This document shows, in pieces, positions 49,062-58,891 of a stretch of 64,000 bases of DNA. A model generated the notes under the pieces. The model was not told the origin of the DNA. It did not search any database and saw only the letters and a list, made by a program, of their open reading frames with translations. The DNA is taken from positions 375,096 through 439,095 of the forward strand of contig NZ_CADEAJ010000001.1 of the NCBI RefSeq assembly GCF_902825235.1, read 5' to 3'. A program made the position numbers and the translations under genes. The stretch comes from Bartonella vinsonii subsp. vinsonii. GTDB taxonomy: Bacteria > Pseudomonadota > Alphaproteobacteria > Rhizobiales > Rhizobiaceae. Numbering within the stretch: position 1 is the first letter of the stretch; each line of letters begins with the position of its first letter.

Positions 49062-49682
49062 TTAGCACAAACCAGATTTTTTAAGCAAATTATAAGCGTG
49101 TAAAACATCGCGAAAGCGCTCTTCTGAAGAACGGTTGCCGCCATTGGAATCAGGATGGTGTTTTTTTACCAGCTCTTTATATTTTGCTTTGATATCCTCA
49201 GATGAAGCATTTGCTGGTAATCCCAATGTATCAAACGCTTTAGCTTCTAAAGGTTTTAATTTCCGTGAGAAACTTCTGGTTGAGTGACGTTGGGTAAAGA
49301 GCGCGAATGGATCGCGCATACGATTTTGGTAAGCAGCTGTTCCAGAGCGAATTTGTGCGTAATGCGCAGCTGTTTTTTTTGATGTGCCATTGCTAAAATC
49401 AGTAGGCCATGTTGGACGATGTCCTGTGAGCGCATCCTTTTGGAACTTGGCAATATCTTTATCACTAAGACCAGAAAAGTAATTAAAATTTTTATTATAA
49501 GCACGCACATGTTCAATACAGAAATACAGATATTGGCCTTCGTGATTTCGACCTGCTGGTGCTTTATGGGCGCCGGCTTTTTCACAGCCTTCCCATTGAC
49601 ATTGTTGTGCTTGTGATTCAGCCTGCCCCTTTTTTTGGGAGCTGATTCGAATTGAGTCGAATAATTTAGATGTTGTTACCAT
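49062..49682 (-). CDS. J-domain (DnaJ-like) protein
   Basis: About 206 residues. The last 60 hold a J-domain with the HPD motif (KKHHPDSNGG), after a family-specific region of about 130 residues that contains CEWEGC-like and CIEHVRAYNKNFNYFSGLSD motifs. Such proteins act as co-chaperones for DnaK. ATG 49682 is preferred to the far upstream Met since the family starts around VTTSKLFDSIRI. It is divergent from bolA, and the pair beside cobST is typical of Rhizobiales. Confidence 0.85.
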   Translation of the reverse strand: MVTTSKLFDSIRISSQKKGQAESQAQQCQWEGCEKAGAHKAPAGRNHEGQYLYFCIEHVRAYNKNFNYFSGLSDKDIAKFQKDALTGHRPTWPTDFSNGTSKKTAAHYAQIRSGTAAYQNRMRDPFALFTQRHSTRSFSRKLKPLEAKAFDTLGLPANASSEDIKAKYKELVKKHHPDSNGGNRSSEERFRDVLHAYNLLKKSGLC

Positions 49683-49804
49683 GCCCTTAGGTTTATGCAA
49701 AATCAATTGATTTGACAAGAATTGACTTTTGAAAAATTTGTTTTCACACTCTCTTTGGTAATGAAGAAGGCTTACTCTAGCATTCATTTTGTGAAGGAAC
49801 AAAA

Positions 49805-50083
49805 ATGTCTACCCCGATTCAAACAACAATTAAGATGAAGCTCCAAGACGCTTTTCATCCACAAAAACTTGAGGTGATTAATGAAAGCCACCTTCATGAG
49901 GGGCACCCTCATAAGGAGCATGCTTTTGATGGGAAAGGGGAAACACATTTTCGGGTAAAAATTCTCTCTTCTTCTTTTGTTGGCATGACGCGTGTGGAGA
50001 TACATCGCGCGATTTATCAAGTCTTACAGAAAGAGCTAGCCACTTGCGTTCATGCTTTAGCGCTTGAAGTTTCCTCTGTTTAA
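49805..50083 (+). CDS. bolA: BolA-family protein
   Basis: A 92-residue BolA/YrbA-type protein with the central ESHLHEGH motif and the VGMTRVEIHRAIY helix. BolA proteins work with monothiol glutaredoxins in iron-sulfur handling and stress morphology. Its 3' end overlaps the 3' end of the convergent xerC gene by four bases. It is divergent from the J-domain gene. Confidence 0.9.
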   Translation: MSTPIQTTIKMKLQDAFHPQKLEVINESHLHEGHPHKEHAFDGKGETHFRVKILSSSFVGMTRVEIHRAIYQVLQKELATCVHALALEVSSV

Positions 50084-51075
50084 TTTGCTTTTCCCTTCAA
50101 GTTTTTTTCAGAGCGAGGATGTGCTTTTTGATAAATTTCTAATAAGCGGTCTGTATCAACATGGGTATAGGCTTGGGTAGTGGAGAGGCAGGCATGACCA
50201 AGAAGTTCTTGAATGGTGCGTAAATCTCCCCCACGAGATAAAAGATGGGTGGCAAAAGAATGACGCAAAGTATGAGGTGTCGCCGTCTCTGGTAAACCAA
50301 GGCTTGAACGTAGATTTCGAACAGCTCGTTGAATAATGGCTGGCTGCAAGGGGCCTCCTCGTGCACCACGAAACATGGGTTGGTTGTGCACTAAAGGATA
50401 TGGACAGCATTTGAGGTAGTTCTGTACTGTTTCGTAAACAATTTTTATGAGGGGAACAAGGCGTGTTTTTTGACCTTTTCCAGTGACAAACAAGCTTTTT
50501 TTTTCAGGATCAGAAAATTGTTCTGGTGTGAGTGCTAAAGCTTCTGATATGCGCATGCCACAGCCATAAAGAAGCATCAAAACAGCAGCATTGCGGGCGA
50601 TGATCCATGCTTCATTTTCTTGTTGATTTTCTTGTTTGACGATATGAAGAGCGGATTTTATCGCCAAAGGTTTTGGCAGCGATTTTGGCTGTTTTGGGGT
50701 TCGGATAAGCTTAGCAGCAGGGACGTTAACAATCCCTTCGCGGGATAAATATCTGAAAAAAGAACGTAAACCCGCCATCCCTCGGCTTAAAGAGCGGGCG
50801 CTTATGTTATTTGCTCTGCGATAGGCCAAATAAGCGCGTAAATCGAGAACGCGCAAATTGGCAAGATCATCAAAAGTTGGTTCAATCCCTAAATGTTGAC
50901 AGAGAAAAAACAAAAATTGTCTCGTATCACACTCATAAGCTTGTGCTGTTTGTTTGGACATACGACGTGTTTGTACAAGACCATCTAACCAGTTTTTCCT
51001 TGCGGTCAAAATGGCGTGGTCTGCTGGAATCAGGAAGACACTTTTGCCTTTTCTACCGTCTTTTTTTGTGGGCAT
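50080..51075 (-). CDS. xerC: Tyrosine recombinase XerC
   Basis: A 331-residue tyrosine recombinase with the SAM-like N-terminal domain and the catalytic domain. The catalytic Arg is in GCGMRISEAL, the HxxR box is HTLRHSFATHLL, the later His is in LLGHACLSTTQAY, and the nucleophile Tyr follows in AYTHVD. It resembles chromosomal XerC in length and sequence, rather than a phage integrase. It begins two bases from the sapC-like stop, so these two genes are coupled. Confidence 0.88.
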   Translation of the reverse strand: MPTKKDGRKGKSVFLIPADHAILTARKNWLDGLVQTRRMSKQTAQAYECDTRQFLFFLCQHLGIEPTFDDLANLRVLDLRAYLAYRRANNISARSLSRGMAGLRSFFRYLSREGIVNVPAAKLIRTPKQPKSLPKPLAIKSALHIVKQENQQENEAWIIARNAAVLMLLYGCGMRISEALALTPEQFSDPEKKSLFVTGKGQKTRLVPLIKIVYETVQNYLKCCPYPLVHNQPMFRGARGGPLQPAIIQRAVRNLRSSLGLPETATPHTLRHSFATHLLSRGGDLRTIQELLGHACLSTTQAYTHVDTDRLLEIYQKAHPRSEKNLKGKAN

Positions 51076-51077
51076 TT

Positions 51078-51899
51078 CTAGTTGAGGGTCTCTTTCTTTT
51101 TCACTGTGTTATTTTCAGAGATGCCATTTTTCTTTTGTTGTGGCTCTTCGTGATTCATAATGCGTTTTTCGCCTTTTAAAGAGAGTATTTTTAAAAGATT
51201 ATGTGTTGACATAAGATGCGCGAAAATCAATCCTAAAAAGCCATTTTTATGGAGTTTGGCAAGTTGGCTTGCAGAGAGTTTATTCAGTTTTTCTTCATCA
51301 ACAACCCAAAAATGTTCTAATTGTGCTGAGAGACCTTTGTCATTTTTTACATTGATTGATTTTTGACTTAGAAGATCCATCTCCACAAGGGCATCAATGA
51401 ATTCAGTGGTTTTTTCCATAGCAATTTTAAAGCTTTCTAGAAAATGAATACGCTCTTCCATAAAGGGCGAAATAGATCCATCTGAATTAAAAAGTTCTGT
51501 TCCTGCAACTTCATTAAACATGCCTGATTGTTGATCAAAGCAAACAGAAAGCTCTTTTTCATTTTGAAGTTGTGCAAGAACGAAAGGATAGCGACGGACA
51601 AACGCGGGGACATAAGTATTTCGTTCCCAATTTTTATCAGAGGTGATGTAGTCATTTTCGTCGTTAGAAAGACCCACGAGAGCAGCGGATGTATAGTGCT
51701 TTTTCTTTTGTTCATCTTCTGCGCACATAAACAAGATAGGATAGTCTAGAGCAGCTTGAAAATATTCACTGCTTGCTAAAGGAACCCAATGGGTATCTTT
51801 AGCAAAAGACATATCACTTGGAGGGGAAAATTTAAGGTTTTTATGGGTAACTTTATTAATTGGGGTAATATCTTTGTAAAATAGCATAATATTTGCCAT
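51078..51899 (-). CDS. SapC-family protein
   Basis: A protein of about 273 residues of the SapC family (PF07277), named after a Campylobacter S-layer locus but widespread in alphaproteobacteria and of unknown function. Visible motifs are THWVPLASSEYFQAALDYPILF, AALVGL, a central NTYVPAFVRRYPFVLA and the segment LFNSDGSISPFMEE. Start is ATG 51899, with GGAG seven to eight bases upstream. It is transcribed with xerC (two-base spacing). Confidence 0.82.
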   Translation of the reverse strand: MANIMLFYKDITPINKVTHKNLKFSPPSDMSFAKDTHWVPLASSEYFQAALDYPILFMCAEDEQKKKHYTSAALVGLSNDENDYITSDKNWERNTYVPAFVRRYPFVLAQLQNEKELSVCFDQQSGMFNEVAGTELFNSDGSISPFMEERIHFLESFKIAMEKTTEFIDALVEMDLLSQKSINVKNDKGLSAQLEHFWVVDEEKLNKLSASQLAKLHKNGFLGLIFAHLMSTHNLLKILSLKGEKRIMNHEEPQQKKNGISENNTVKKKETLN

Positions 51900-52030
51900 A
51901 AGACTTCTCCTTTTATTCATTTGTTTTTGTCACCAAGAAAGGTCTTTTTGGAAGATTTTGATATGGCAACAAGATTTAATAGCAAAGTTATGAGATTCGG
52001 GGAATCATTTTAAAGAGATGATATTTTTAT

Positions 52031-52600
52031 ATGGAATATACTGGAAAAAAGCTTAAAAATAAAGTCTATCTTGCCATTATTGGTTTACCTCATGGTATAA
52101 AAGGGGATGTTTTGCTCAAAGTTTTAAGTGCTGAACCACAGCGTTTAAAAACTTACGGTATCCTTTATGATGATATGGGGCGCTCTTATGAAATTGTAAC
52201 TCTTCGTATGCAAAAAAAGAATGCGATTGTGCATTTTAAAGGGATTGAAGATCGCAATGCTGCTGAAAGTTTAAAAGGGATTCGCCTTTATGTTGCGCGT
52301 GATCAATTGCTAGATGATTTGACAGAAGATGAATTTTATCAGGTTGATCTCATTGGACTTTGTGTCCAAGACTGTGTTGGTCGAATCTTGGGAGAGGTGA
52401 GTGGTTTTTTTAATTTCGGTGCTGGTGATTTGCTTGAAATGCGCTTGAATGCGGGCAAAACTGTGCTTATCCCTTTTAGCAAAGCAGCCGTTCCAAAAAT
52501 TTGCATGGCTTCTGGTTTTCTTGTTGTTGATCCCGTCGCTGCTGGTTTAAGCGATAAGGAAGAGAATGCAGTAGAGGATGGTGACTTGAAGCAGAAATAA
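52031..52600 (+). CDS. rimM: Ribosome maturation factor RimM
   Basis: A 189-residue protein with the RimM N-terminal beta-barrel (AIIGLPHGIKGDVLLKVLS) and C-terminal PRC-barrel (EFYQVDLIGLCVQD, FNFGAGDLLEM, LIPFSKAAVPKI). It assists 30S assembly around S19 and processing of 16S rRNA. In related genomes it directly follows rpsP; here rpsP is at 36306. A decayed trmD fragment separates it from trmD. Confidence 0.92.
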   Translation: MEYTGKKLKNKVYLAIIGLPHGIKGDVLLKVLSAEPQRLKTYGILYDDMGRSYEIVTLRMQKKNAIVHFKGIEDRNAAESLKGIRLYVARDQLLDDLTEDEFYQVDLIGLCVQDCVGRILGEVSGFFNFGAGDLLEMRLNAGKTVLIPFSKAAVPKICMASGFLVVDPVAAGLSDKEENAVEDGDLKQK

Positions 52601-52655
52601 AGGGGTAAGGAAAAAAGTAAGAAGGCAAGATTAAGCTTCCAAACAGATCTGTTAG

Positions 52656-52792
52656 CATTTTATTCTGAAATCCTTTTTGGGTTTTTAGGACTTCTGAAAT
52701 AGGGCAGGTTTTAAAGTAGGGATATGGTGAGACAGTGTAAATGAGGGATTTTGCTTTAAACCATAGCTTTGAAGATGCACCGGTTGGTGTTG
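52656..52792 (+). repeat. Decayed partial copy of the trmD 5' region
   Basis: This spacer aligns with trmD 52864-53013 over about 140 bases with substitutions and short indels. Shared blocks include TCTGAAAT/CCTGAAAT, GGGCAGG/GGGCAAG then TTTAAAG, the stretch AGGGATATGG, ACAGTG.AAAT, CCATAGC and CACCGG.TGGTG. The indels destroy the reading frame. It is a relic of a tandem duplication between rimM and trmD. Confidence 0.7.
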
Positions 52793-52838
52793 CCAGTTGG
52801 TGTTGATTGAGTATGCTTGGGATATAAGGTGAGGATCA

Positions 52839-53537
52839 ATGAAGTTTCAAGCGCGTATTTTAACACTTTATCCTGAAATGTTTCCTGGATTTTTGGGGTA
52901 TTCATTAGCAGGGCAAGCTTTAAAGCGAGGGATATGGTCGCTGGAAACAGTGCAAATTAGGGACTTCGCTTTAGATAAACACCATAGCGTTGATGACACA
53001 CCGGCTGGTGGTGGGGCGGGTATGGTGATGCGTGCAGATGTATTAGCTGCTGCGCTTGATCATTGTCCAGATGATTCGCCAAGATTGTTGATGAGTCCGC
53101 GGGGGCGGGTTTTTAACCAAGCGTATGCCCGTTCTTTGGCGGGTGAATCAGGCGTGACATTGGTTTGTGGGCGCTTTGAAGGTGTGGATGAGCGGGTAAT
53201 AGAAGCGCGACAACTAGAAGAAGTCTCTCTTGGGGATTATATCCTTTCAGGGGGAGAAACGGCGGCACTGGTTCTGTTGGATGCCATTATCCGTCTTCTC
53301 CCTGGCGTTATGGGGAATGCACTTTCTGGGAAGTGTGAAAGTTTTGAGAATGGTTTGTTGGAACACTCCCATTACACGCGTCCTGCTCTTTTTGAAGGAC
53401 GCGGTATTCCGCCCGTGTTGACATCAGGTCATCACAAGGCTATCGCTGAGTGGCGTCAAAGCCAAGCCGAATTGCTCACACGTCAACGTCGCCCTGATCT
53501 TTATGCGCGCTATGATAAAAATCGTCAGAAAACTTGA
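52839..53537 (+). CDS. trmD: tRNA (guanine-N1-)-methyltransferase
   Basis: A 232-residue SPOUT methyltransferase that makes m1G37 in tRNA. The trefoil-knot motifs are [25 protein letters not shown] and [11 protein letters not shown]; the substrate loop follows with [13 protein letters not shown]-like GAGG is seven bases before the ATG. A decayed piece of the same gene lies directly upstream. Confidence 0.95.
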   Translation: MKFQARILTLYPEMFPGFLGYSLAGQALKRGIWSLETVQIRDFALDKHHSVDDTPAGGGAGMVMRADVLAAALDHCPDDSPRLLMSPRGRVFNQAYARSLAGESGVTLVCGRFEGVDERVIEARQLEEVSLGDYILSGGETAALVLLDAIIRLLPGVMGNALSGKCESFENGLLEHSHYTRPALFEGRGIPPVLTSGHHKAIAEWRQSQAELLTRQRRPDLYARYDKNRQKT

Positions 53538-53566
53538 TTCATGTTGTAAGGTAGTGTATTGCATGG

Positions 53567-53590
53567 CTCTCTCTCTTGAGAGAGTTTTTC
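53567..53590 (+). terminator. Rho-independent terminator after trmD
   Basis: A stem built from CTCTCT and AGAGAG with a small loop is followed by five T. It lies 30 bases after the trmD stop and 157 bases before rplS, which thus probably has its own promoter. Confidence 0.6.
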
Positions 53591-53747
53591 TGTGAAGGGT
53601 TTTCTATCGTTCCAAGATAATGAAGAAATGGTGTATTCGCTCCTGCATAAAGCATAGCCTAAAGAACTCTTTTCTTTGTAAACAAGGCTTTTTAGGTAAA
53701 AGTTGAGCGCTCTGACTGTTCGATAAAGAATATGAAGGATAAAAGAG

Positions 53748-54188
53748 ATGAATATTATCGCACAGCTTGAAGCTGAACAATGTGCAAAAATTGAAGCAAA
53801 ACGCCAATTGCCTGCCTTTCAACCTGGGGATACAGTCCGTGTCATGGTGCGCGTGACGGAAGGTACACGTACCCGTGTTCAGGCTTATGAAGGAATTTGT
53901 ATTGCACGTTCAGGCGGTGGATTGAATGAGACCTTTACAGTGCGCAAGATTTCTTATGGTGAAGGTGTTGAACGTGTCTTTCCGGTTTATTCTCCCTTGA
54001 TTGAAGCTGTTGAGCTTGTGCGCCGAGGTAGAGTGCGCCGTGCAAAACTCTATTATCTTCGTGCTTTGAGAGGTAAAGCTGCGCGTATCGCTGAAAAGAG
54101 AGATTACCGGAAAAAAGGTGAAAAGCTTGCTAAGAGTCTAGAAGCAACAGCTGTTGTTTCAGATGCAGAAGCGCAAGTTGCTGAGTAA
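53748..54188 (+). CDS. rplS: 50S ribosomal protein L19
   Basis: A 146-residue L19 with the family core [55 protein letters not shown] segment and [14 protein letters not shown]. It binds at the 30S-50S interface. A variable alanine-rich tail of about 30 residues follows. Its place after trmD is standard. Confidence 0.97.
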   Translation: MNIIAQLEAEQCAKIEAKRQLPAFQPGDTVRVMVRVTEGTRTRVQAYEGICIARSGGGLNETFTVRKISYGEGVERVFPVYSPLIEAVELVRRGRVRRAKLYYLRALRGKAARIAEKRDYRKKGEKLAKSLEATAVVSDAEAQVAE

Positions 54189-54695
54189 TCGATTCAATAT
54201 TGTCTCTGCTAGAATTCATGTAAAAGCGGTTTTTCCGTTGTTCTTTGTGTCTCTCGTGATTCGTGTTTGCACTTAGATAAGGGGCATTGAGGGATTTGCG
54301 TGTGCATGAGGGTGTTGAATCTCTCAAAGTTTTGCTGTCCTATTTCTCTTGTAATTGTGGTTGAAATCTGAAATTCAAGACCTCAGGAGATATATCGTTT
54401 ATGCTGAGAAATGGGGATGTCTATACTTGAAAAAATGTGTCTTTTTCTTTGAGAAAAGATGTTAGGCCTTTGACGTGAAGATAAAATTGTATTAGATAAA
54501 ATGGGTTTTATAGCTTATGTCTGTAAAACAATCGGTTTTTTTATGCGTGACCTTTAATCCGTTATTTGAGATAACCGACCTGTAATATTGGCATCTTAAG
54601 ATGCCAAATAAATTGGAAATAAAATGCATTTGGTCGTTTTGTGCGGATCTTATCGCGCATGATGCGGTTGCAGTAAAACCAGGTCAGGATGTTTT
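54189..54695. other. Spacer upstream of the sdh operon
   Basis: 507 AT-rich bases with no gene I can support. The only notable element is a perfect 20-base palindrome at 54588-54607, listed separately. Confidence 0.5.
54588..54607. promoter_or_regulatory. Perfect 20-base palindrome before sdhC
   Basis: TTGGCATCTT and its exact reverse complement adjoin with no spacer, 88 bases before the sdhC ATG. With no loop it makes a poor terminator, so a dimeric repressor or activator site is more likely; which protein binds is unknown. It could set expression of succinate dehydrogenase. Confidence 0.35.
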
Positions 54696-55097
54696 ATGAC
54701 AGAGACAATTAGGAGAAAAGAGCGCCCTCGTTCCCCCCATGTAAGCATTTATCGTTGGACTATCACAATGGCGATGTCCATTGCGCATCGTATCACAGGT
54801 ATAGCTCTTTATTTTGGCATAGTTTTTCTCGCTCTTTGGTTAATGTCAATTGCTTGTGGAGCTGAGGCGTTTAGAACAGTGAATGAGATTTATAGTTCTT
54901 TGCCTGGGCTTTGTATCTTATTTCTTTATACCCTTGCTGGAGTTCATCACATGGTTGGCGGTATTCGTCACATTGTTTGGGACTTGAAACCTTGCCTTTT
55001 GGCAAAAAAAAAGGCAACGGTGACTGCGTGGGCAACAGTGTTTATTTCTCTTATTGTTACTTTTGCCATTTGGATTATTGGATATAGCATTGTTTAG
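54696..55097 (+). CDS. sdhC: Succinate dehydrogenase cytochrome b556 subunit
   Basis: A 133-residue membrane anchor with three helices. The family motifs RPRSPHVSIYRWTITMAMSIAHRITGIALY and HHMVGGIRHIVWD are present; the latter holds a heme b ligand His. With SdhD it anchors the SdhAB dimer and binds ubiquinone. First of the sdhCDAB operon. Confidence 0.93.
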   Translation: MTETIRRKERPRSPHVSIYRWTITMAMSIAHRITGIALYFGIVFLALWLMSIACGAEAFRTVNEIYSSLPGLCILFLYTLAGVHHMVGGIRHIVWDLKPCLLAKKKATVTAWATVFISLIVTFAIWIIGYSIV

Positions 55098-55115
55098 CTG
55101 GGGGTGGAGAGGGCT

Positions 55116-55502
55116 ATGAAAAAAGATTTTCGAACAGAACTTGCAAAAGTACGCGGACGTGGAAGTGCGCATGAAGGAACAGAGCATTTTTGGTTACAGC
55201 GTTTGACAGGTTTTATCAATCTACCGCTTTTGATCTTTTTTATTGTTCTTATTCTCTCACTTGTTGGAAAGGACTATAGCATTGTGCATGCACGGCTTTC
55301 ACATCCGGTTGTGGCTGTTTTAATGGGGCTGCTAACTTTTTCAGTTCTTTATCATATGAAACTTGGAATGCAGGTGGTTATTGAAGATTATATTCCACGT
55401 GAAGGTTTCCGGATATTCTTTTTGGCATTAAATGTTTTGTTTTGTTTTGTTTGTGGGGGTGTCATCATTTTTGCTCTTTTGAAAATTGCATTAGGGGGTT
55501 GA
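55116..55502 (+). CDS. sdhD: Succinate dehydrogenase hydrophobic membrane anchor
   Basis: A 128-residue protein with three helices, starting at ATG 55116 with GGAGAGGG upstream. The [24 protein letters not shown] segment and the [16 protein letters not shown] block are family markers, the His in the latter being near the heme. It is the second gene of the operon, with sdhA starting four bases after it. Confidence 0.92.
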   Translation: MKKDFRTELAKVRGRGSAHEGTEHFWLQRLTGFINLPLLIFFIVLILSLVGKDYSIVHARLSHPVVAVLMGLLTFSVLYHMKLGMQVVIEDYIPREGFRIFFLALNVLFCFVCGGVIIFALLKIALGG

Positions 55503-55506
55503 ACAT

Positions 55507-57351
55507 ATGGTGCGTACAGAATTATCTCTGGGTGCTAAAGCAGGCAACGCCCCGTATCACTTTGTAGATCATAAATTTGATGTTGTTGTTGTGGGGGCTG
55601 GTGGTGCTGGTTTGCGCGCTACGCTTGGTATGGCAGAGCAAGGATTAAAAACAGCCTGTATCACAAAGGTTTTTCCAACCAGATCGCACACGGTGGCAGC
55701 ACAGGGGGGTATTGCAGCCTCACTTTCCAATATGGGGCCTGACAATTGGCAATGGCATTTGTACGATACGGTCAAAGGGTCTGATTGGTTGGGTGATACC
55801 GATGCAATGGAATATTTGGTGCGTAACGCTCCTGCTGCTGTGTACGAATTAGAACATTATGGGGTGCCTTTTTCGCGGACACAAGAAGGTAAAATTTATC
55901 AACGTCCTTTTGGAGGGCATACTACACAGTTTGGTGAAGGTCCTCCTGTCCAGCGTACTTGTGCCGCAGCTGATCGTACGGGGCATGCAATTTTGCATAC
56001 ACTTTATGGACAGAGCTTAAAACATAATGCGCAGTTTTTTATTGAATATTTTGCGCTTGATTTGATTATGACGGATGGTGTGTGTACCGGTGTTGTGGCG
56101 TGGAATCTCGATGATGGTACAATACACCGTTTTTCAGCAAAGATGGTTGTTCTCGCGACTGGTGGCTATGGACGGGCTTATTTTTCAGCAACATCAGCGC
56201 ATACTTGTACCGGTGATGGGGGGGGAATGATTGCGCGTGCGGGGTTGCCGCTTCAGGATATGGAGTTCGTTCAATTTCATCCTACAGGTATTTATGGTTC
56301 CGGCTGCTTAATCACAGAAGGAGCGCGTGGTGAAGGCGGCTATTTGGTCAATTCTGAAGGTGAGCGCTTTATGGAGCGATATGCGCCTTCTTTTAAGGAT
56401 TTGGCTTCACGTGATCTCGTTTCACGCTGTATCACGCTTGAAATTCGTGAAGGGCGCGGTGTTGGTCCAAAGAAAGATCATATCCATTTGGTTCTTAACC
56501 ATATTGATCCTGCTATATTGCATGAGCGATTACCGGGGATTTCTGAATCAGCACGGATTTTTGCTGGTGTTGATGTGACAAAGGAACCTATCCCCATTCT
56601 CCCAACAGTCCATTACAATATGGGCGGGATTCCTACCAATTATTATGGAGAAGTTCTCAATCCTACAGCCGATTCGCCTGATCGTGTTCAACCAGGTTTA
56701 ATGGCGGTGGGGGAGGCTGGGTGTGCCTCTGTCCATGGTGCTAATCGCTTGGGTTCAAATTCATTGATTGATCTTGTTGTGTTTGGACGTGCGGCGGCAA
56801 TTCGTGCTGGTGAAGTCATTGATCGTGATGCAGAAATTCCCCCTCTTAATGAAAAAGCCGTTGACGAAATTATGGCGCGTTTTGATCGTTTGCGTTTTGC
56901 CAAAGGGGGAATACCAACCGCTGTCTTGCGTGAGAAAATGCAACGGACTATGCAAGAAGATGCTGCGGTGTTCCGTACGGCGGATTCTTTGCAACAAGGG
57001 TGTCAACGGATAAGCCAAATCTGGGGTGAACTTTCTGATCTAAAAGTGACAGATCGCTCCTTGATATGGAATTCTGATTTGGTTGAAACATTAGAGCTTG
57101 AAAATCTGATGGCCAATGCAATTACGACTGTCTATTCCGCAGAAGCGCGTTTAGAAAGCCGAGGCGCCCATGCGCGTGAAGATTATCCAGAACGTGACGA
57201 CAAAAATTGGCGTAAACATACACTTTCACATTTATCAAAAGATGGAAAAGTCATTTTAGGCTATCGGCCTGTTCATGTTGATCCGTTAACATCTGAAGCC
57301 GATGGCGGTATTGATTTAAAGCGTATCGCACCTAAAAAGCGTGTTTATTAA
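55507..57351 (+). CDS. sdhA: Succinate dehydrogenase flavoprotein subunit
   Basis: A 614-residue flavoprotein that oxidises succinate to fumarate. The FAD Rossmann motif [11 protein letters not shown] is near residue 32, the covalent-FAD His is in [11 protein letters not shown], and the active-site HPTGIYGSG and ARGEGG segments are present. The C-terminal family tail ([18 protein letters not shown]) is complete. A DUF1674 (SDHAF4-like) assembly factor gene is elsewhere in the window. Confidence 0.97.
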   Translation: MVRTELSLGAKAGNAPYHFVDHKFDVVVVGAGGAGLRATLGMAEQGLKTACITKVFPTRSHTVAAQGGIAASLSNMGPDNWQWHLYDTVKGSDWLGDTDAMEYLVRNAPAAVYELEHYGVPFSRTQEGKIYQRPFGGHTTQFGEGPPVQRTCAAADRTGHAILHTLYGQSLKHNAQFFIEYFALDLIMTDGVCTGVVAWNLDDGTIHRFSAKMVVLATGGYGRAYFSATSAHTCTGDGGGMIARAGLPLQDMEFVQFHPTGIYGSGCLITEGARGEGGYLVNSEGERFMERYAPSFKDLASRDLVSRCITLEIREGRGVGPKKDHIHLVLNHIDPAILHERLPGISESARIFAGVDVTKEPIPILPTVHYNMGGIPTNYYGEVLNPTADSPDRVQPGLMAVGEAGCASVHGANRLGSNSLIDLVVFGRAAAIRAGEVIDRDAEIPPLNEKAVDEIMARFDRLRFAKGGIPTAVLREKMQRTMQEDAAVFRTADSLQQGCQRISQIWGELSDLKVTDRSLIWNSDLVETLELENLMANAITTVYSAEARLESRGAHAREDYPERDDKNWRKHTLSHLSKDGKVILGYRPVHVDPLTSEADGGIDLKRIAPKKRVY

Positions 57352-57365
57352 GGGGAGAATGAATT

Positions 57366-58145
57366 ATGGTACAAATTAAGCTTCCCAAAAATTCTCAAGT
57401 AAAACCGGGAAAGGTTTGGCCTAAGCCTGAAGGTGCTACGCGATTGACAGAATTTCATGTTTATCGTTGGTCACCTGATGATGAAGAAAATCCTCATCTG
57501 GATACCTATTATGTAGATCGTTCAGCTTGCGGACCGATGATTCTCGATGGACTGTTGTTTATCAAAAATCATATTGATCCAACTTTGACACTGCGCCGGT
57601 CGTGTCGTGAAGGAATTTGTGGTTCATGTGCCATGAATATTGATGGGACCAATACCTTGGCTTGTACCAAAGGGATGGATGATGTAAAGCACCCCATTAA
57701 GGTCTATCCTTTGCCTTCTATGCCCGTTGTTAAAGATTTGGTTCCTGATTTGAAGCGCTTTTATGCGCAGCACCGTGTGATTGAACCTTGGTTGCAGACT
57801 GTTTCACCAGAACCTGCAAAAGAATGGTTACAAAGTCACTCTGATCGCCAAAAAATAGACGGTCTTTATGAGTGTATTTTGTGTGCATGTTGTCAAACAT
57901 CTTGTCCAAGTTATTGGTGGAACGGTGATCGTTATTTGGGCCCAGCTATTTTACTCCAAGCTTATCGTTGGATTGTTGATTCACGTGATGAAATGTGTGG
58001 TGAGCGTCTTGATAATTTAGAAGACCCTTTCCGGCTTTATCGCTGTCATACGATTATGAATTGTACGCAAACTTGTCCAAAGGGATTAAATCCAGCTAAA
58101 GCAATTGCTGAGATTAAAAAACTCATGGTTGAACGTCGCCTTTAA
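57366..58145 (+). CDS. sdhB: Succinate dehydrogenase iron-sulfur subunit
   Basis: A 259-residue subunit carrying the three iron-sulfur clusters: the [2Fe-2S] site in [14 protein letters not shown] with a fourth Cys in LACTKG, the [4Fe-4S] site [14 protein letters not shown], and the [3Fe-4S] site in [17 protein letters not shown]. It passes electrons from FAD to ubiquinone. Last gene of the operon; the Trw locus begins 747 bases away on the other strand. Confidence 0.97.
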   Translation: MVQIKLPKNSQVKPGKVWPKPEGATRLTEFHVYRWSPDDEENPHLDTYYVDRSACGPMILDGLLFIKNHIDPTLTLRRSCREGICGSCAMNIDGTNTLACTKGMDDVKHPIKVYPLPSMPVVKDLVPDLKRFYAQHRVIEPWLQTVSPEPAKEWLQSHSDRQKIDGLYECILCACCQTSCPSYWWNGDRYLGPAILLQAYRWIVDSRDEMCGERLDNLEDPFRLYRCHTIMNCTQTCPKGLNPAKAIAEIKKLMVERRL

Positions 58146-58891
58146 AAACTTACCAGTTAATAAGAGTCATGTGAGAAAAGAGAAGCTGTGTATGTTTTTT
58201 GGAATGATACACAAGATTTAGTTTATAACATTGGTTTTGTATGAAAATTGAAAAAACACTTATCATTTTTTAAAAAGGAGTCTTTATTTCTTCAAGAAAA
58301 AAGAGATACCTCATTGAAAAAATGCATCTTGAATGTGCATAAAAGCTGTAACCGATTGGTATCTTAGACGATTTCAAAAGTCATAGAAATTATACCTAAT
58401 TTTTATGGATTTTCATGGGCGCTATTTGTACATTCTTTCATGTTTATCCATGAAAAATAGATTTTTACGGTAGTTACGGTTTTTGCTTTATCTTTTAATT
58501 TTTTTGTTGCTTGCGGACAAGTACAAGCAATTTGTTTGAGTAACAAAAAATACCTTGTTTCTTTCTAACATGAAAGAGGGAACTCTATAGCAACTGTGAA
58601 GGGCATGATTAAGTACTATTTGTTGTTTGTATTCTTCAAGACCATGTTTCTCAAAAATAAATGAAAAAAATTATTAAAAGAAATAAAATTGTGTGCACTA
58701 AAAACCTTGTGCGTGATTTTGCTCTTTCATTGCAGAGATAGTCATTAATTGCTCCTTTGCTGTAAAAGCCTGAAAGGTTCAACAGAGTAGCAGCAGAGGT
58801 AGGGAATGTTTTAAAAAGATCAAATAAAAAGCCGCAACAAGTTGTTGCGGCTGTTGTTGTCTTATGTGCTCCCTCTTAGAGAAAAGCCTAA
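58146..58891. other. Long spacer between sdhB and trwD
   Basis: 746 AT-rich bases with no gene or fold I can support apart from the trw terminator at 58821-58851. Both flanking genes end here, so it holds no needed promoter. It is a likely site of insertion or loss. Confidence 0.45.
58821..58851 (-). terminator. Terminator of the trw operon
   Basis: On the minus strand, 41 bases after the trwD stop, GCCGCAACA and TGTTGCGGC form a nine-pair GC-rich stem with a three-base loop, followed by TTTTTATTTG. This is a classic intrinsic terminator and marks trwD as the last gene of its transcript. Confidence 0.8.

Noticed and set aside
50080..51075. XerC-like gene as a mobile element integrase
   Set aside because: Length, motifs and chromosomal neighbours fit housekeeping XerC, and there are no repeats or cargo genes around it.
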